In this document: in pieces, positions 12,520 to 24,152 of the stretch
Layout of the letters: every line of letters begins with the position of its first letter
How positions within the stretch are numbered: the stretch's first letter is position 1
NCBI GenBank assembly: GCA_010015805.1
Contig: ML978121.1
Span: 248,001-312,000, forward strand
Source of the DNA: Rhizodiscina lignyota
Taxonomy: Eukaryota; Ascomycota; Dothideomycetes; Aulographales; Rhizodiscinaceae
Direction of reading: 5' to 3'
Length of the DNA: 64,000 bases
The notes under the pieces: generated by a model
The model's database searches: none
Seen by the model: the letters and a program-made list of their open reading frames with translations, nothing else
Told to the model about the DNA's origin: nothing
Made by a program: the position numbers and the translations under genes

Positions 12520-15500
12520 ACGATCGGGTTACAATAAATGTCAATCTTGTCTTTGGCACACTTTATCCGAATTGTTCTTCGACGTGTTTCCCAGTCAGGG
12601 CAAATGAAGACTACTAGACTTCAGTCTAAAAGCTTCCCGCGCTGGGAAATACATAGCTAGACTTCTGGCATTGGCTAAAAATTAAGTTCGAATGGGTTCA
12701 AAGATCAGCGGAGGCTGTGCAAACTGTGTCGACCAACGCAATGAACTACAAGACGGTGATTCGGAATAGGGACCAACCACTCTAGCTGCTAACAAATCAA
12801 TCGAAAAAAAATGAGGAACAAGGTGGTGGGCAAATGCATGGGACGTTTTGTTCCGAAGATGTTGTTCAAGGGCTATGACCTATGGCGACTCCTGCTCCGG
12901 TCCATTCCTGCAATCCGTTCGCCCGAGTTCAGGCCAATGCATGACAGGTCGAGGAAATTCCTAATGCCTCATCTGCAATGCCAGGGCTAAAACTGAAAGC
13001 ATGACCGCACCATGACAACTTTAACCGATGTGAACAAAGTCGAGGGTCAGGGATTAAGATCTGTGCTTCTGGAAAGAATCTAGGGCACTGATCTGTGCAC
13101 ATCTGACGATGATCGCCGCTCTTTTGCGGAGTACCTGCGCAAAATCCACTCTTCTGGGACTATCGACGAAAGAACTGCTTGCGCTGTTTCACTACAACAG
13201 CAGGGAGACCAGCGACTAGCATGTTGACAGCTTGGTGTGCAACAGTTCAAGGAGTTGGCAATGGAGAAACATGAATGTGACAGGTGAACGTCCGACAAAG
13301 GAAAGACATAGCCAAATAGAGCTGAAAAGGGGCACTAGTCCGGAGCGGCTTCGTCGAACCTGAGATCAGCCCTGCGGCTATGTTCATGCGATCAGGAGAA
13401 AGTGTGCACTGTCTCCAACCTGCTACCTTGGCAATTTTGCAGGTCGTGAGGCCAAATTATGTGTATTCATAATTTCTCGGTGAAACATGTGCCTTGGCCC
13501 GTGGCGCATGTAGCTGCCCATGGGATGGATCATGGGCCGAAGCTTGAGAGAAGCTTTGGCCAAATTCTCTTACATTATGACGACGAAAGATTCGCACAAA
13601 ATCCTAACTGCAATTTATGAAAGTTGGTGGATACATAATTACGACACTTTTGGTCCCATCTCGATGTCGTGCGTTTCGGAAAACTGACAGTAGAAATGCC
13701 TCGCTCTGTGTGAGGGACCAATCAAGCACTGACATTTCAACTTGAGTCGATCCCCTGAGGAAAGCATATGCAGGTCCTTAGCAGACATAATGCTATGCAG
13801 CTGAACAATTGAATTTGTCGCCGGCTCGTGATGAATGACGCACGAGCTGATGAATCATGCTGAAGCAGCGGAGAATTCGTCGGAGAAGGTGGAGAGAAGG
13901 GAAAGTCGAGTCATGGCCACAGCAGAGATAGGAAAGGAGTCAAGAATGAACTGTTGTCCGTCTCGCGATCCGATCCGGCCGACGCCTCGAACAACACTTC
14001 CGTCATCGCTATCCCGTATTAACCATAGTAGTTTTACGCCAGCGTCCTGCACAAGCGGAAGCTTAGGGCTCCGCTGGACGTCTCAGGAGGAGGAACAGGC
14101 TGAATGGGGAAACATGATGCTGTGGAACTAGCCAGCAACTCGCGTCTCCTACGCATTGGTGCCACGCTGCTCTGAGGTACGCGTTGGAGAGCATCTCGGA
14201 CTCGGAGTGAGCTATGAAGTCAGACCGGCCAATCAAATTGCTGTTACACAGCAGCCTCAGTATGACGGGCCTCCACAGAACAGGCCGGCAGTGGCTGACA
14301 GCTGGCGTCCAATATCGAGCACATCGTCGCGTGGGCTATTAAGGCGTTTCGTGGTGTTGAGGCTTGCTGCAATGTTCCCAGCAGGAAGGTAGCAGTAGTG
14401 CTTGGGCCTTCAAAAGGGAGCCGAAAGAAGGGAGCTGCCGCTTAAGCGAGGCACTCGATCTCCATTATGCTATGGTAAAAACGAGGCTGTGGAACCGAGA
14501 TGCATCATCCACGCAGCGCTTGGCATCAGGTACGATATCGTCGCTTGCGACTCTACGAAGCATGGAGAATGAAGTGGCTGTGTTGCAACGTTCTGACGAG
14601 AGCAGCTGCACATGCCCCAGATCATCAACTGCGCCATACATCCTCTTTGAGTCTGCCGGATGTAGACGTCCTTTGGTGGTGGACGGAGCGGTTTCAGGAG
14701 TCAGGAGAGGGCCTGCTCAAATGTATCACAGAGAATGACATGCAGAGGTGCCTGGCTATCTGATGAGGGCTGGCAAACTCTCATTCGCTGCCGGCAACAC
14801 CGGATTCGTCTCACATCCTTCGAGAAGACCGTGTCCTCGCATCAATCATCCACGCCTGTACCCGGGCGCACAGGGCTACAGGGCCACAGGGCTGTGAACT
14901 GTCTCTAACCCGCTACCCAACGGTGTTCCGCTGCAATGGCAGCGCATCGCCCGCTTAGGGAAACGAGCAGTCCAACGCAGAGCAAACAACTGGCTGAGCA
15001 GTGCCTAGGACAGCGACACCCGCGCGTCCCCGGTGCGGAGGGTCAGCTCAATCTGGATTGCTGGCATTCCGATGACATTTTCTCGCATCCATGGATGCGT
15101 CAGACGTTTGTGGTGACTGACCACTGCCAGTTATCGAAAATAAAAGTCATGACATAGCTACATAATAACCCGTTGTGACACAACATAAGCCCCCAAGCAC
15201 CCCTCACGCAGCCACGCTTTGTCCCTGTGTGCTTCATATCAAGACAATTAAAACGGACAAGCACAGAGCTTCTGCCTCGGCTTTCGATGAAGGACCTGGA
15301 CTCCATGTGAGGCCTGCGAGGAGTGCGAGATTACTCAGTTTTAAGCACCGTCATGACCCTGCTCCTCCCTGGCCTTCTAGAAGGCCGGAGCAAACAATTC
15401 ACGAGAAGCGCCGATGCAAGCGACAGTTTGACTCGTGCGGATCGACCGCTAGCCGATTGAAACACATGGCAGTACCTTGCGCTACGGGGTTTTTCACTGC

Positions 15501-16364
15501 ACCCTCATAGGCCCATCGGGCGTATTCTATCGCGGATGGAACGGTGGACCAGGCCCTTGGGACTTTCATCGGCCGACACAGGTAGGTATTTGACATGAGC
15601 GTCATCACAGCGTGTCATCGTGCTATCTTGCCTCATCTGCAAGGACACTTTTTGATCTCTTTATGCAGACACTCTCAAGGCCTCGCTCCTTAGAAGCAAC
15701 CTAATTGGCAAACTGGAGGCCTCCATCTGAGCTTGTCAGACGTCTGAGATCCATTAAGCTGACAATCCTGGCAACGTCAAGCTATCGTGGACAGCGAGCT
15801 GCCTCTATCCGACCCTGATGCCGGCATCGCGGAGATATGTATGTTTTGGGCCTCAAACGCAAGACATAGCCCTTTTCCACCATGCGTCTTCCCCATCGGC
15901 TGAACATCCCATTGGGTTTCTTTTTAGCTCTAACGCTCCACGATGGTCCACCATCCCAACTCTGCTTCCCTACATCCGCTGGCGTGGCTCCACTACGCTT
16001 ACACAGAGCCGCAGGCGCTGTGCTGGGGTCCCAGCCAGTCTGCCTGACGACATCGTCTGCGCTGATGCACATGGAAATAAGGCCCATCGCCCACCCGCAT
16101 CAGTTTTGACATGCGTAAAATAGCGGCAACTCCCTGTATCCCTACTTCGATCCGACTGATCGTAGAAATTTCTTAGTAGCCTGTATTATGCCCCGAGGCC
16201 ATACATATGCGGCCACGCGCTTTCGCAAGCGTAAAATTGCCAACAGAGTGGCACTGGTCTGTCGTCAGATTTCATAAAGTCCGGAGTGTTTGCTTAGTTT
16301 AATTCTATGTTTTCGTCTGGCTCACATCAATCTTCTCTTCCCATGCTTTCGCCGTGCTCTCAAC
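12520..16364. other. Gene-poor stretch, about 3.8 kb
   Basis: All frames are short or lack protein-like composition, and I found no consistent exon chain. There is no obvious transposon, long repeat or AT-rich decay. Two short similar strings occur (CTGTCTCCAACCTGCTACC near 13410 and CTGTCTCTAACCCGCTACC near 14899), too short to call a repeat. The last few hundred bases presumably hold the promoter of the small gene at 16365. Confidence 0.5.
12533..12538 (+). terminator. Candidate polyadenylation signal of NRDE2
   Basis: AATAAA 14 bases after the NRDE2 stop codon. It is close to the stop, so it may be only part of the 3' end signal. Confidence 0.35.
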
Positions 16365-16675
16365 ATGTGTGATTATACTCAAGTCGAATACGCCTGCGGC
16401 CACCTCAGATATACAGTTCGCGCATGGTGTGTCAAATATCAGGAGACTCATAAACGTTGCCCTGCAAACGTTGTAGCAATGTTCGTATTTGAGAATCGCA
16501 ATCGAACTCAGGCTTACCACTTCCACAGAGAATATCGATTGGACGAGAAGTGTGGTACGGCCTTCATCTGATCGAACTTCGCATGTGTTTATTTCCAACC
16601 CACTGACCTCCTCCAGGGGATTGCCGGACGTCATCATCGAGGAGGTACTGCGCGGCATACGCCAAAGTTAGATAA
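16365..16675 (+). CDS. Small cysteine-rich conserved fungal protein, three exons
   Basis: Spliced gene easily missed because no exon exceeds 116 bases. Exons 16365-16480, 16529-16554 and 16617-16675 give 66 residues. Intron 1 (GTTCGT..CACAG, 48 bases) and intron 2 (GTACGG..TCCAG, 62 bases) join into a protein starting MCDYTQVEYACGH, continuing RYTVRAWCVKYQETHKRCP and then IEYRLDEKCGDC. This resembles a family of short fungal proteins I know only as uncharacterised, with the pattern MC(D/N)YTQ...CGH...HKRC...EKCGDC. Seven cysteines and two histidines could bind zinc. There is no signal peptide, so a secreted effector is unlikely. The agreement of both splice joins with the family pattern is the main support. 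Function is unknown. Confidence 0.75.
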
Positions 16676-17945
16676 ATGGGGGGCATTAGCTGATTGGGGA
16701 TATTATCTCAGGAGATAAACCCTGTCTGATTCGAGACTTCGTACGTGCTAAGGACATGATCGCAATTCACTCTGTCAGATGGCTCATGCGACTCTAGACA
16801 AGTCGACCTTGTCCGCAGTTCTGCGGATGCATATGATCGCCGTCGTGAAGTGATTTTTCAATCACTTCTCCTCTCTTGCTACCTCGACCCATGCTCGAGA
16901 TCTCCCACATTCCGGTTTCCTGGCGATCCTCCAGGCATACTCGGTCGTCCGGCTATACTACGTAGGATATTGCAAACAAAGTACACACGGCAGGCCACCG
17001 AAAGATTGGAAGTTTCACTACTGTTGCGTCTGTTGTGCACAACCAACAAGTACAACTCCACAGTGAAGCTGCGATATATTCGATTTTCACAACTTACACC
17101 GAGTTTCGAACCATCACCTTTCAAGCAACTCATTCCGATGGGTTACCCCCTGCTATGGCCTTTGAGAAGAGACGCAGCTTAGGCTCAGTTGAGTGGATCA
17201 CACTGATCGGGAGACTGCCAGCAAGTGTACAAAGTATTACAGCACATGAGAAAGATCTGGCACTTACGCGACACTCGAGACGCGGTGAACGGGCGAAAAG
17301 GGCTACATCTTAGACAGCACGTGTGCAACAGAGCCCTACGAGATGTCCCGTTATGTCGAAGTGCCAAGCAGACAGTTCTCTGGAGGTGATTGATATTTAT
17401 GTATGCGTTCAGGATTCGGTATTTTCATGTCTATATTCTTTTGGGGAAACAATAGTTCCGGAAAGAGTGCCCAGCAGCACAGTATTTTCGGTACGGTCAC
17501 AAAAGTTCTTTGGTACTTTCTCATGGAAAGGAGGATCCATAGAGGCCCATACATACAGGCTTTAGAAAAGCGTGGCGTTTGGAAGAAAAGAAGGCTCATA
17601 CCTCACGGTTCTGGCCCTTCGATAGACGACAATTCATGTACATGTACTTTATGAGAACCCCACCACGTTTTACAGATGGGCACATACAACAGTGCTCTCT
17701 TTATCATATAAGCAATAATACCACATCGCAAAGGAAGCGCAAGCTGCAATCATTAAAAACATCTCGAAAACCAGGCCCCCAACTTGTCACGTGGCGCTGG
17801 CCCCGAACAAAGGATTAATCTCACCTCCACACAATAGCTTTCTGCAACGTCATCCATGCAGGTCCCTCCGCCAAAAACCCGAACCCCCCGGTGCACTTCG
17901 TGATACGGTGATCTCAGGCTGATTTATCAGTCAGCTCACGACACC
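16676..17945. other. Intergenic, promoter side of ERG27
   Basis: No coding support. It must contain the 3' end of the small cysteine-rich gene and the ERG27 promoter. I see no repeat. Confidence 0.5.
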
Positions 17946-19547
17946 ATGGTGCCACGGGCGGGTTTGCAGGCGGACGATGAACTACGCATACTCGTAACGG
18001 GCGCAAACAGGTATTGACTCTGCTTCACATCTGACGACTAAGATTTCCATTGGCCGTCGTATAATCTCGAAAACAACTTAGCTGACGCGTTCACCGCTTC
18101 CCTCTGCAGCGGCTTAGGATTCGCGATATGTACGCGCCTAATTGACGAATTCCTCGAGACGCACCCTCCATCCTCGCGGCTTGCCCTCATCCTCACCACT
18201 CGGTCGCAGACGAAGTCCTCAGATACTGTCCAAAGATTAAAAGCACATCTAAAGAGACTATGTCGGCGCGAAGAGAAGCAGTCTTCTGGTGCCGGAGAAG
18301 AGTTGGAGAGGCGTGTCAGGTTTCAGCCTGAGCAACTGGACCTCACATGCTTCTTGTCGATACGGAGGCTCGCTCGAAAGCTGATTAGGGGCACAGATGG
18401 GGTGGATTGTCCCCCTTCAATTGATGTGCTAATCCTCAATGCTGGTATGGGAGGCTGGACTGGACTCAATTGGCCTCTGACGATATGGACTGTTCTGACC
18501 GATATGCCACATTCCGTTACGTGGCCGTTATTCAAGGAATCCGGCATGGGATGGCTATGCAAGCCGCAATTGCCTCCTTCGAGCGTCAATGGCGACTCTC
18601 GGCAGACCAATGGAAGCGCAGAGAAAAAGGCACAGATCAATGGACAAGCTGTGGAAACCACAAGTGCACGGACGGAACCGCCGCTGGGGGAAGTCTTCAC
18701 GGCAAACGTATTCGGTCATTACATGCTGGCACACGAACTTGCGCCACTCTTGGGTAGGAGCAAGCGAGGAGCGCGGGTGATATGGCTGAGCTCGTTGGAG
18801 GCCTATTCGAAGGCTCTTGATATGAACGACTTCCAAGGCCTCCAGTCTAAAATGGTCTACGAGTGTACGAAGCGGATAACCGATGTTCTGGCACTGTCGT
18901 CCGAGCTTTCCGGCACCCGTCCGTGGGTCCAAGAATATTTGTCTCTGCCATCAACGAAAATACACGACCATTCAGATTCAACACACAATGGAGTTCTAGC
19001 CGCGGAACAAAGTTCTATAACAGAAGACGGACATCAATCACCGCCGAAAATGTACCTCTCGCATCCTGGCATATGCGCGACTGCAATCATCTCACTTCCT
19101 CTCATACTCGAATGGCTCATGATCGGCGCGTTCTATGTTGCACGCTGGATCGGGTCACCATGGCATACCTGTTCCTCATACAAAGGAGCTGTGGCGCCAG
19201 TCTGGCTGGCCTTGGCATCTTCCTCCGTACTCGCACAGTTAGAAATAGACGCCGAAGGGGAGTCGAGGAAGGGCAAATGGGGGAGCGCAATAGACATATG
19301 GGGCAACGAGAGGGTCGCGAGAACGGAGGTGGAGGGATGGGGTTGGGCTGGGGCGGTGGGAGAGGGAGCGGAGTGGCGTAGCGGGATGGGCAAACGTGCA
19401 CGGTGGAGGCACGCCCGCGATCTGACGGAGGAGAAAAGAGTGGAGTTTGAGGAGTCGGGACGAGAGGTCTGGGCGGAGATGGAGAGGCTGCGGAAAGACT
19501 GGGAAAAGAGACTGGACCAGCACGAGGCCGAGGCTGGCCAGATCTAA
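17946..19547 (+). CDS. ERG27: 3-keto-steroid reductase
   Basis: NADPH-dependent short-chain dehydrogenase that reduces the C-3 ketone during sterol C-4 demethylation in ergosterol synthesis. It acts at the endoplasmic reticulum with ERG25, ERG26 and ERG28. Exons 17946-18010 and 18110-19547 give 500 residues; the 99-base intron (GTATTG..TGCAG) splits the Rossmann motif TGANSGLG at residues 18-25. An LNAG motif lies near residue 130. The catalytic Tyr-x3-Lys is YECTK near 272, followed by a conserved LSHPGI segment and a hydrophobic stretch likely to anchor it to the membrane. It is longer than the yeast enzyme (347) because of a low-complexity insert rich in Asn, Gln, Ser and Thr near residues 175-205 and a charged C-terminal tail. 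Assignment rests on the overall ERG27-like layout, so another SDR subfamily is possible but less likely. Confidence 0.85.
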
Positions 19548-21729
19548 TGTGGAGGCAACATCACACTCTCATACGGGCATAAAGGAACCAAAAGCATTAT
19601 GGGAGCTAATGCAGGATGTATATACTTCTGCCATAGGCTTGGAAAAAAAGAGGTCATTTTGCGGGAATCCATAGTTACTCCAATGCTCCTGCAAATGATG
19701 CGCACTTGACAAAGCAAGACACAACGCAGTGCGACTCCGCGCGGATACCCGCATATCGCTTAACTGCCGAAGACAACAATCGCGATGGGATGTATGGGGA
19801 CTGCTCGTGCCATCTATATTAAAGTGATGCGTTTAGTGAAGCTGCGGCAGGGCGGCTAATCAGGGCGTGCGCGTCGCTCCTGCACCGTGCATATGCACCT
19901 CGACCCTTGCGCAGGCACATCCGCATCTCGCGGCGACTCGTTCGAAATCCAACGCTTCCATTGCATGCATAACCTGCACAGAGATCAGGCGGGCACGGGT
20001 TCCATTGGAGAATCGAGCGTGAGAGGTGTTATGCATGCGGCCTGGGCCACAAAAGGATTGTCAAACATAGAAGAGCATGGAATGTGCGCAGGGCAAAGTG
20101 TTTCACGATTTGTGCGAATGTATGGCCGGCCGCGGGATCAGGACGCGCGACCTCGAAGTCATGCCATGTCGGTTGGCCTTCGACTCGAGCTCAAGACGCG
20201 CTAATCCCCTTCTACACTACACAATTGTCGGCAGAATCGAATCGTGAGGCGCGCCAGAAAATAACGGCTCGGAGCATTTGTGACGACTTTGCACTCTCAA
20301 ACAAGGGGGCCGGGTGCGCCTTTTCGGACCCAGCACAGCCAATTCTCGAAAAAGTCCGCCAAACAGGTGTTGGAAGCCCGATGCCCAACGGCAATTGGAT
20401 GGGCCCGCGAGAGACACGAGATTGTCTGGTCCTCTTCTTCCGACGACGCATCCAACGCGTCTACTGTAGAAACACAAGATGGTGCCCTGATGTCTCACTT
20501 AAACGTCCACAGGATGACTGCGTGCGCGATTTCTGTCGGTAGTTTCTAGGTGCAGCAATCGTCAAGGTGTTTGGGCGTTCCTGCAGACTCGCCCAATGTG
20601 CGCTCGTGCTCGGTCTTCTCGAGGCACGTTCGTGTGGAGCTAGCGCGAGCCGTTAAGAACGCTAACATTCATAAAAGCGTTATTCTCGTCTGCTCATTGG
20701 CCGCTTTTCTTGTTCTGCGCCGGTCCGCTGGGACGGCCCTGCTTCAAGCGTGTCGGCGGGCAAGGGCCGTGAGACCGTTCACCTGAAGCTGCACGGTGAC
20801 AGGTGCGCGAAGGTGATCAGACTGATCTGCGGCCATGTTGATGGCCTTCGCGTGAGCTGTGGAGAGTGAGAGACAGGAGCAGTCGGAGCGCGACGCAAAG
20901 CTGCAAGTCACCTCTCTCCACCATTGCCTTTCCGTCCACTCTTTCTTCCTCTCTTCTCTGTGACATGCGTCGAGCCTGAATCACCGTTGAGCGGCTGTCG
21001 AGTCTTCCTCGCATACGCGACTTTTTCTTCTTCTCCTTTCTTTTTCACCCCGCGTCAGACAGAGTGCGCTCGCTTCTCAGACGACCCTACATTCCTGTCT
21101 CCGAAAGCACAACAAAACTTATCCTCAAACCTTGCCATTGAATCGATCCCAAGCCAGGATTTCTGTCGCTGATCTTCGATTCCATCGAACGGTAGCCCAT
21201 CGACTAGCCTGCAGGAACTCGCATCGCCCACAACACTCCTTGTTAGCAGAAGCTTTAGCAAAGTGGAGAAAGGACGAATGACACCGACGAACCCTATGGA
21301 TCCCGTCCGCACCCCTTCAACTTCGAAGCCTGAAATTCTTTCAAGTGATTTTCCGCCTTGCTATTAGGCTTCTGTCAGAACGAATACGGCAACGGTGCCG
21401 GGTACTAAGTCCTACGGCCGACCTTTAGCCTCATGCGCTGAATTTCGCGTACAAAGTCCAATACGCAGGTTCTCATTCGGCCAAACAAAGACGATCTTTC
21501 CACAATGACTTTCTAACCGCTCATTTCGCCGATGTTTCTTTGTACATGTAATAAGTTTCCTCCTTTCTTCGTCGTTCCCTTTGCTCACTCATGGCATTGT
21601 TAGACCCAATGTCCCCTCACAAACGACAACAACGCCACATTCATTGCTCCAGAATTTCCTAGCCCAACACGTTGGACCAAATACGACCCAACTTATTGCG
21701 CAATCATCGGACTATATACGCGAACAACC
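19548..21729. promoter_or_regulatory. Long intergenic/leader region before the centrosomin-motif gene
   Basis: No supportable gene over 2.2 kb. From about 20930 to 21060 the plus strand carries pyrimidine-rich tracts (runs of CTTTC and TTCTTCTTCTCC), a usual mark of fungal promoters just before transcription starts. That suggests a leader of several hundred bases before the ATG at 21730. Two 23-codon upstream reading frames lie in this leader. Confidence 0.45.
21532..21662 (+). promoter_or_regulatory. Two overlapping upstream reading frames in the leader
   Basis: ATG at 21532 opens 23 codons and stops at 21601-21603. A second ATG at 21591 also opens 23 codons and stops at 21660-21662. Both close before the main start at 21730. 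If the transcript starts upstream of them they would reduce or condition translation of the main frame. Transcription of this part is inferred. Confidence 0.4.
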
Positions 21730-23538
21730 ATGGAACAGTCAGCATCACGCTCTTCCAATTATCTACCTACTCGACCAGCATCAAGGATGACTGGAACACC
21801 CAACAGACGACCTTCTTCTTCCAGCGGATCGAGCTTCAGCGAACCAAAGTCGCAATACCTACAGCAGGCTCTTTTGGAACGTAGAGGTCAAGCTACGCCC
21901 CAGCCACGACCGACACCTCCCCGACGACCAAGTACCAGAACTGGGCTTTCATTTCAAGATGAATGGACCGCTGCTGGCGATGCGCCAATCAAACGATCCC
22001 AGAGTACCGACCCACAACGACATCACAAGCGGCGTGCAAGTGTAGGTGGAACGAATTCGCGCGACACGATCCCAGCCCCCCGACCCGGTTTGAACCTCAA
22101 GGAGACAAACGAGTTGATTGATAGGTTACAGAAGGACAACTTCGACTTGAAGCTGAGGGTAACACTTCAGGATGATAGGTTGAAGAAGCTTGTGCGGGAT
22201 CTTGAAGAGACGAAGGAGCGCGTTGAAGCGGCAGAAATATTGGAGGAAAAATATTCAATATTAGAGGATAAGGCTGCGAAGCTGGAGCAGCAAGTCACCG
22301 AATTAGAGAAAGAGAATGCTGAGTTGATGGGGTGGAATGAGGAGGCGGTCAAAGAGTTGGAGCAACGCGACATGGCAGTAAAAGAGGCGGTGACCATTAT
22401 CCACGAGCTGGAGCAGAAGTTGGAGGCTAAGCAAATCTCCATTCCACCCCGGCCCAGAGTCCAGACGATTGAAAGACATCATGATTCGGACTACTTCTCC
22501 GCCGAGCCTGACTCTCCCTACACTCCTGCAGTCAGTGCTAAACTTCGGCCTGGTTCTAGCTCCGGTAGCTCGATTCTCCCTGCGGACTCAGACTATTATA
22601 GCGCCACGTCATACTCGTCACCTGCCTCTACTGCACCGAAGGCCATTCGTCGTCCAAAGCCCATGCCCATTGCCATGCCCGATGTACCAAGGCCGCGATC
22701 TACAGTGGCTGCCCCTCTCAGCAGGCAAGAGCAAGCAATTGCGGACCACATCCCTACACGCATCTCTAGTGCGAAGGCCCTTGTCAAGGACTCTTTAGCT
22801 CGTGCACAACAGACTTCATCCTCCATCCACAGCAGTCCGGACCACACTCCTCGGCCAGGTCTGAGAAGAGCTCGGAGGACCCAAGCTTTGGAAATAGCGT
22901 CTCTGAGACTTCAGAACCAGCAACAGGTTCAAGGAGGACCCAGTACCCCACACATCTCCACCGCCTCAAATCTTACACCGAGACAAGCACCACCGTCAAG
23001 TTTACTCCAACTGCGTCAGTCTGCCACCGCGATTCCAGACATACCCAGAAGTAGTTCAGAGCCCCCGCAAGACTCTAGACCGGCAGGGGAACTTTACCAT
23101 CTCTGGAGGACCGGCAGATTGAACATGGATGTAACTACAGACGCACACTCTCCTCAGGATTTGCGACTCCGCGTTCCTGGAGAGGCTCCACCAAATGCCA
23201 CACCTTCCCTGCTTGAATATCCGGACGACGACGACGATCAGGCTTCCCAAGTCACACCCGTGACGGCGCGACCGACCTTGAATCGGGAGCATCGTCGGGA
23301 CCGGAACAGCACGGGCCGTATCCCTGACGAGGTTATCAGGGAGGACGGTCTCAGCGACGAGGAGTCCGCCATTCCGGCCACCATCACCAGCGGCAAAGAC
23401 CGACGAACGCGACATTCAGAGAGCGAATACAGTTTCGCCTCCAGCGTCACAGCCAATGGAACAAGGAGATACCCTCCTTGGCCCCCGAGTGGGGGAATCG
23501 AGCTGCGCAATTTCATGTTCGGATCTGGTAACTACTGA
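21730..23538 (+). CDS. Coiled-coil protein with centrosomin N-terminal motif (Cnn_1N)
   Basis: 602 residues in one exon. Residues about 120-160 carry a Cnn_1N (CM1-like) motif, LKETNELIDRLQKDNFDLKLRV, the segment that in centrosomin, Mto1 and Pcp1 proteins recruits the gamma-tubulin complex. An acidic, Lys/Glu-rich coiled coil runs to about residue 240. The rest is Ser/Pro/Arg-rich and looks disordered, with likely phosphorylation clusters. A role in microtubule nucleation at spindle pole bodies, septa or cytoplasmic sites is inferred from the motif. The protein is much shorter than ApsB/Mto1 (about 1000), so it may be a different member of the group or a paralogue. The start is chosen because no in-frame ATG lies closer upstream and the N-terminus is typical of such disordered proteins. 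Confidence 0.75.
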   Translation: MEQSASRSSNYLPTRPASRMTGTPNRRPSSSSGSSFSEPKSQYLQQALLERRGQATPQPRPTPPRRPSTRTGLSFQDEWTAAGDAPIKRSQSTDPQRHHKRRASVGGTNSRDTIPAPRPGLNLKETNELIDRLQKDNFDLKLRVTLQDDRLKKLVRDLEETKERVEAAEILEEKYSILEDKAAKLEQQVTELEKENAELMGWNEEAVKELEQRDMAVKEAVTIIHELEQKLEAKQISIPPRPRVQTIERHHDSDYFSAEPDSPYTPAVSAKLRPGSSSGSSILPADSDYYSATSYSSPASTAPKAIRRPKPMPIAMPDVPRPRSTVAAPLSRQEQAIADHIPTRISSAKALVKDSLARAQQTSSSIHSSPDHTPRPGLRRARRTQALEIASLRLQNQQQVQGGPSTPHISTASNLTPRQAPPSSLLQLRQSATAIPDIPRSSSEPPQDSRPAGELYHLWRTGRLNMDVTTDAHSPQDLRLRVPGEAPPNATPSLLEYPDDDDDQASQVTPVTARPTLNREHRRDRNSTGRIPDEVIREDGLSDEESAIPATITSGKDRRTRHSESEYSFASSVTANGTRRYPPWPPSGGIELRNFMFGSGNY

Positions 23539-24152
23539 AGAGATGGATACTTGTGAACGAGGATTGCCAATTGTCCGACGCCTCTACCTCACGGTTCTTT
23601 TTTTTTTTCTAAGCGAGGCGTTTTCAGTCGCTACAAATTTGTGGCATGACGTTGAATCAGTTTTTTTGTTTTTATTATTATTCCCAGCTTGGCGGCATTC
23701 TGTTTTGTTTGCGACGACTCGGGATCATCGAATTTAGCGATGGCGATATTGGAGGATTACGGAAAAGTTGGGGCGCTTGTAATGATAGCGAGCTTCGCCT
23801 TTGACTTGAGTAAGTAGATGATCTACCTTTCTTCGTCGAAAAGCCTTAATTTCATGACTGCGTTTATGTGCAAAGGAGTTCAAGTGATTGTCTTGCTCTT
23901 CTCGAGCTGCCATGAAAGACTGGAGAGACAAACGCTGTGATATTTTTAAGGAAGATCTCATTGTTTACATGCTTGACATCGGAGTATTTCTAGATGTACA
24001 GTACTCCACAGCTGAATAGTAATAAATGACATACAAGCCTCTTCTCTAACCACGATATTGGGGTATACGTTAACATATATTGACATATCGAACATTCAAT
24101 GAAATCAGGAGCTCCTTCCGCTCAGAAACCAAAATACACTCTCCTCCGGCCT
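23539..24152. other. Convergent intergenic spacer
   Basis: Between the 3' ends of two convergent genes. It holds T-rich runs (23590-23680) and is otherwise featureless, presumably the two 3' untranslated regions. Confidence 0.5.

Noticed and set aside
14364-14738. 124-codon plus-strand frame in the gene-poor stretch
   Set aside because: No domain, no splice continuation, overlapping frame of similar length.
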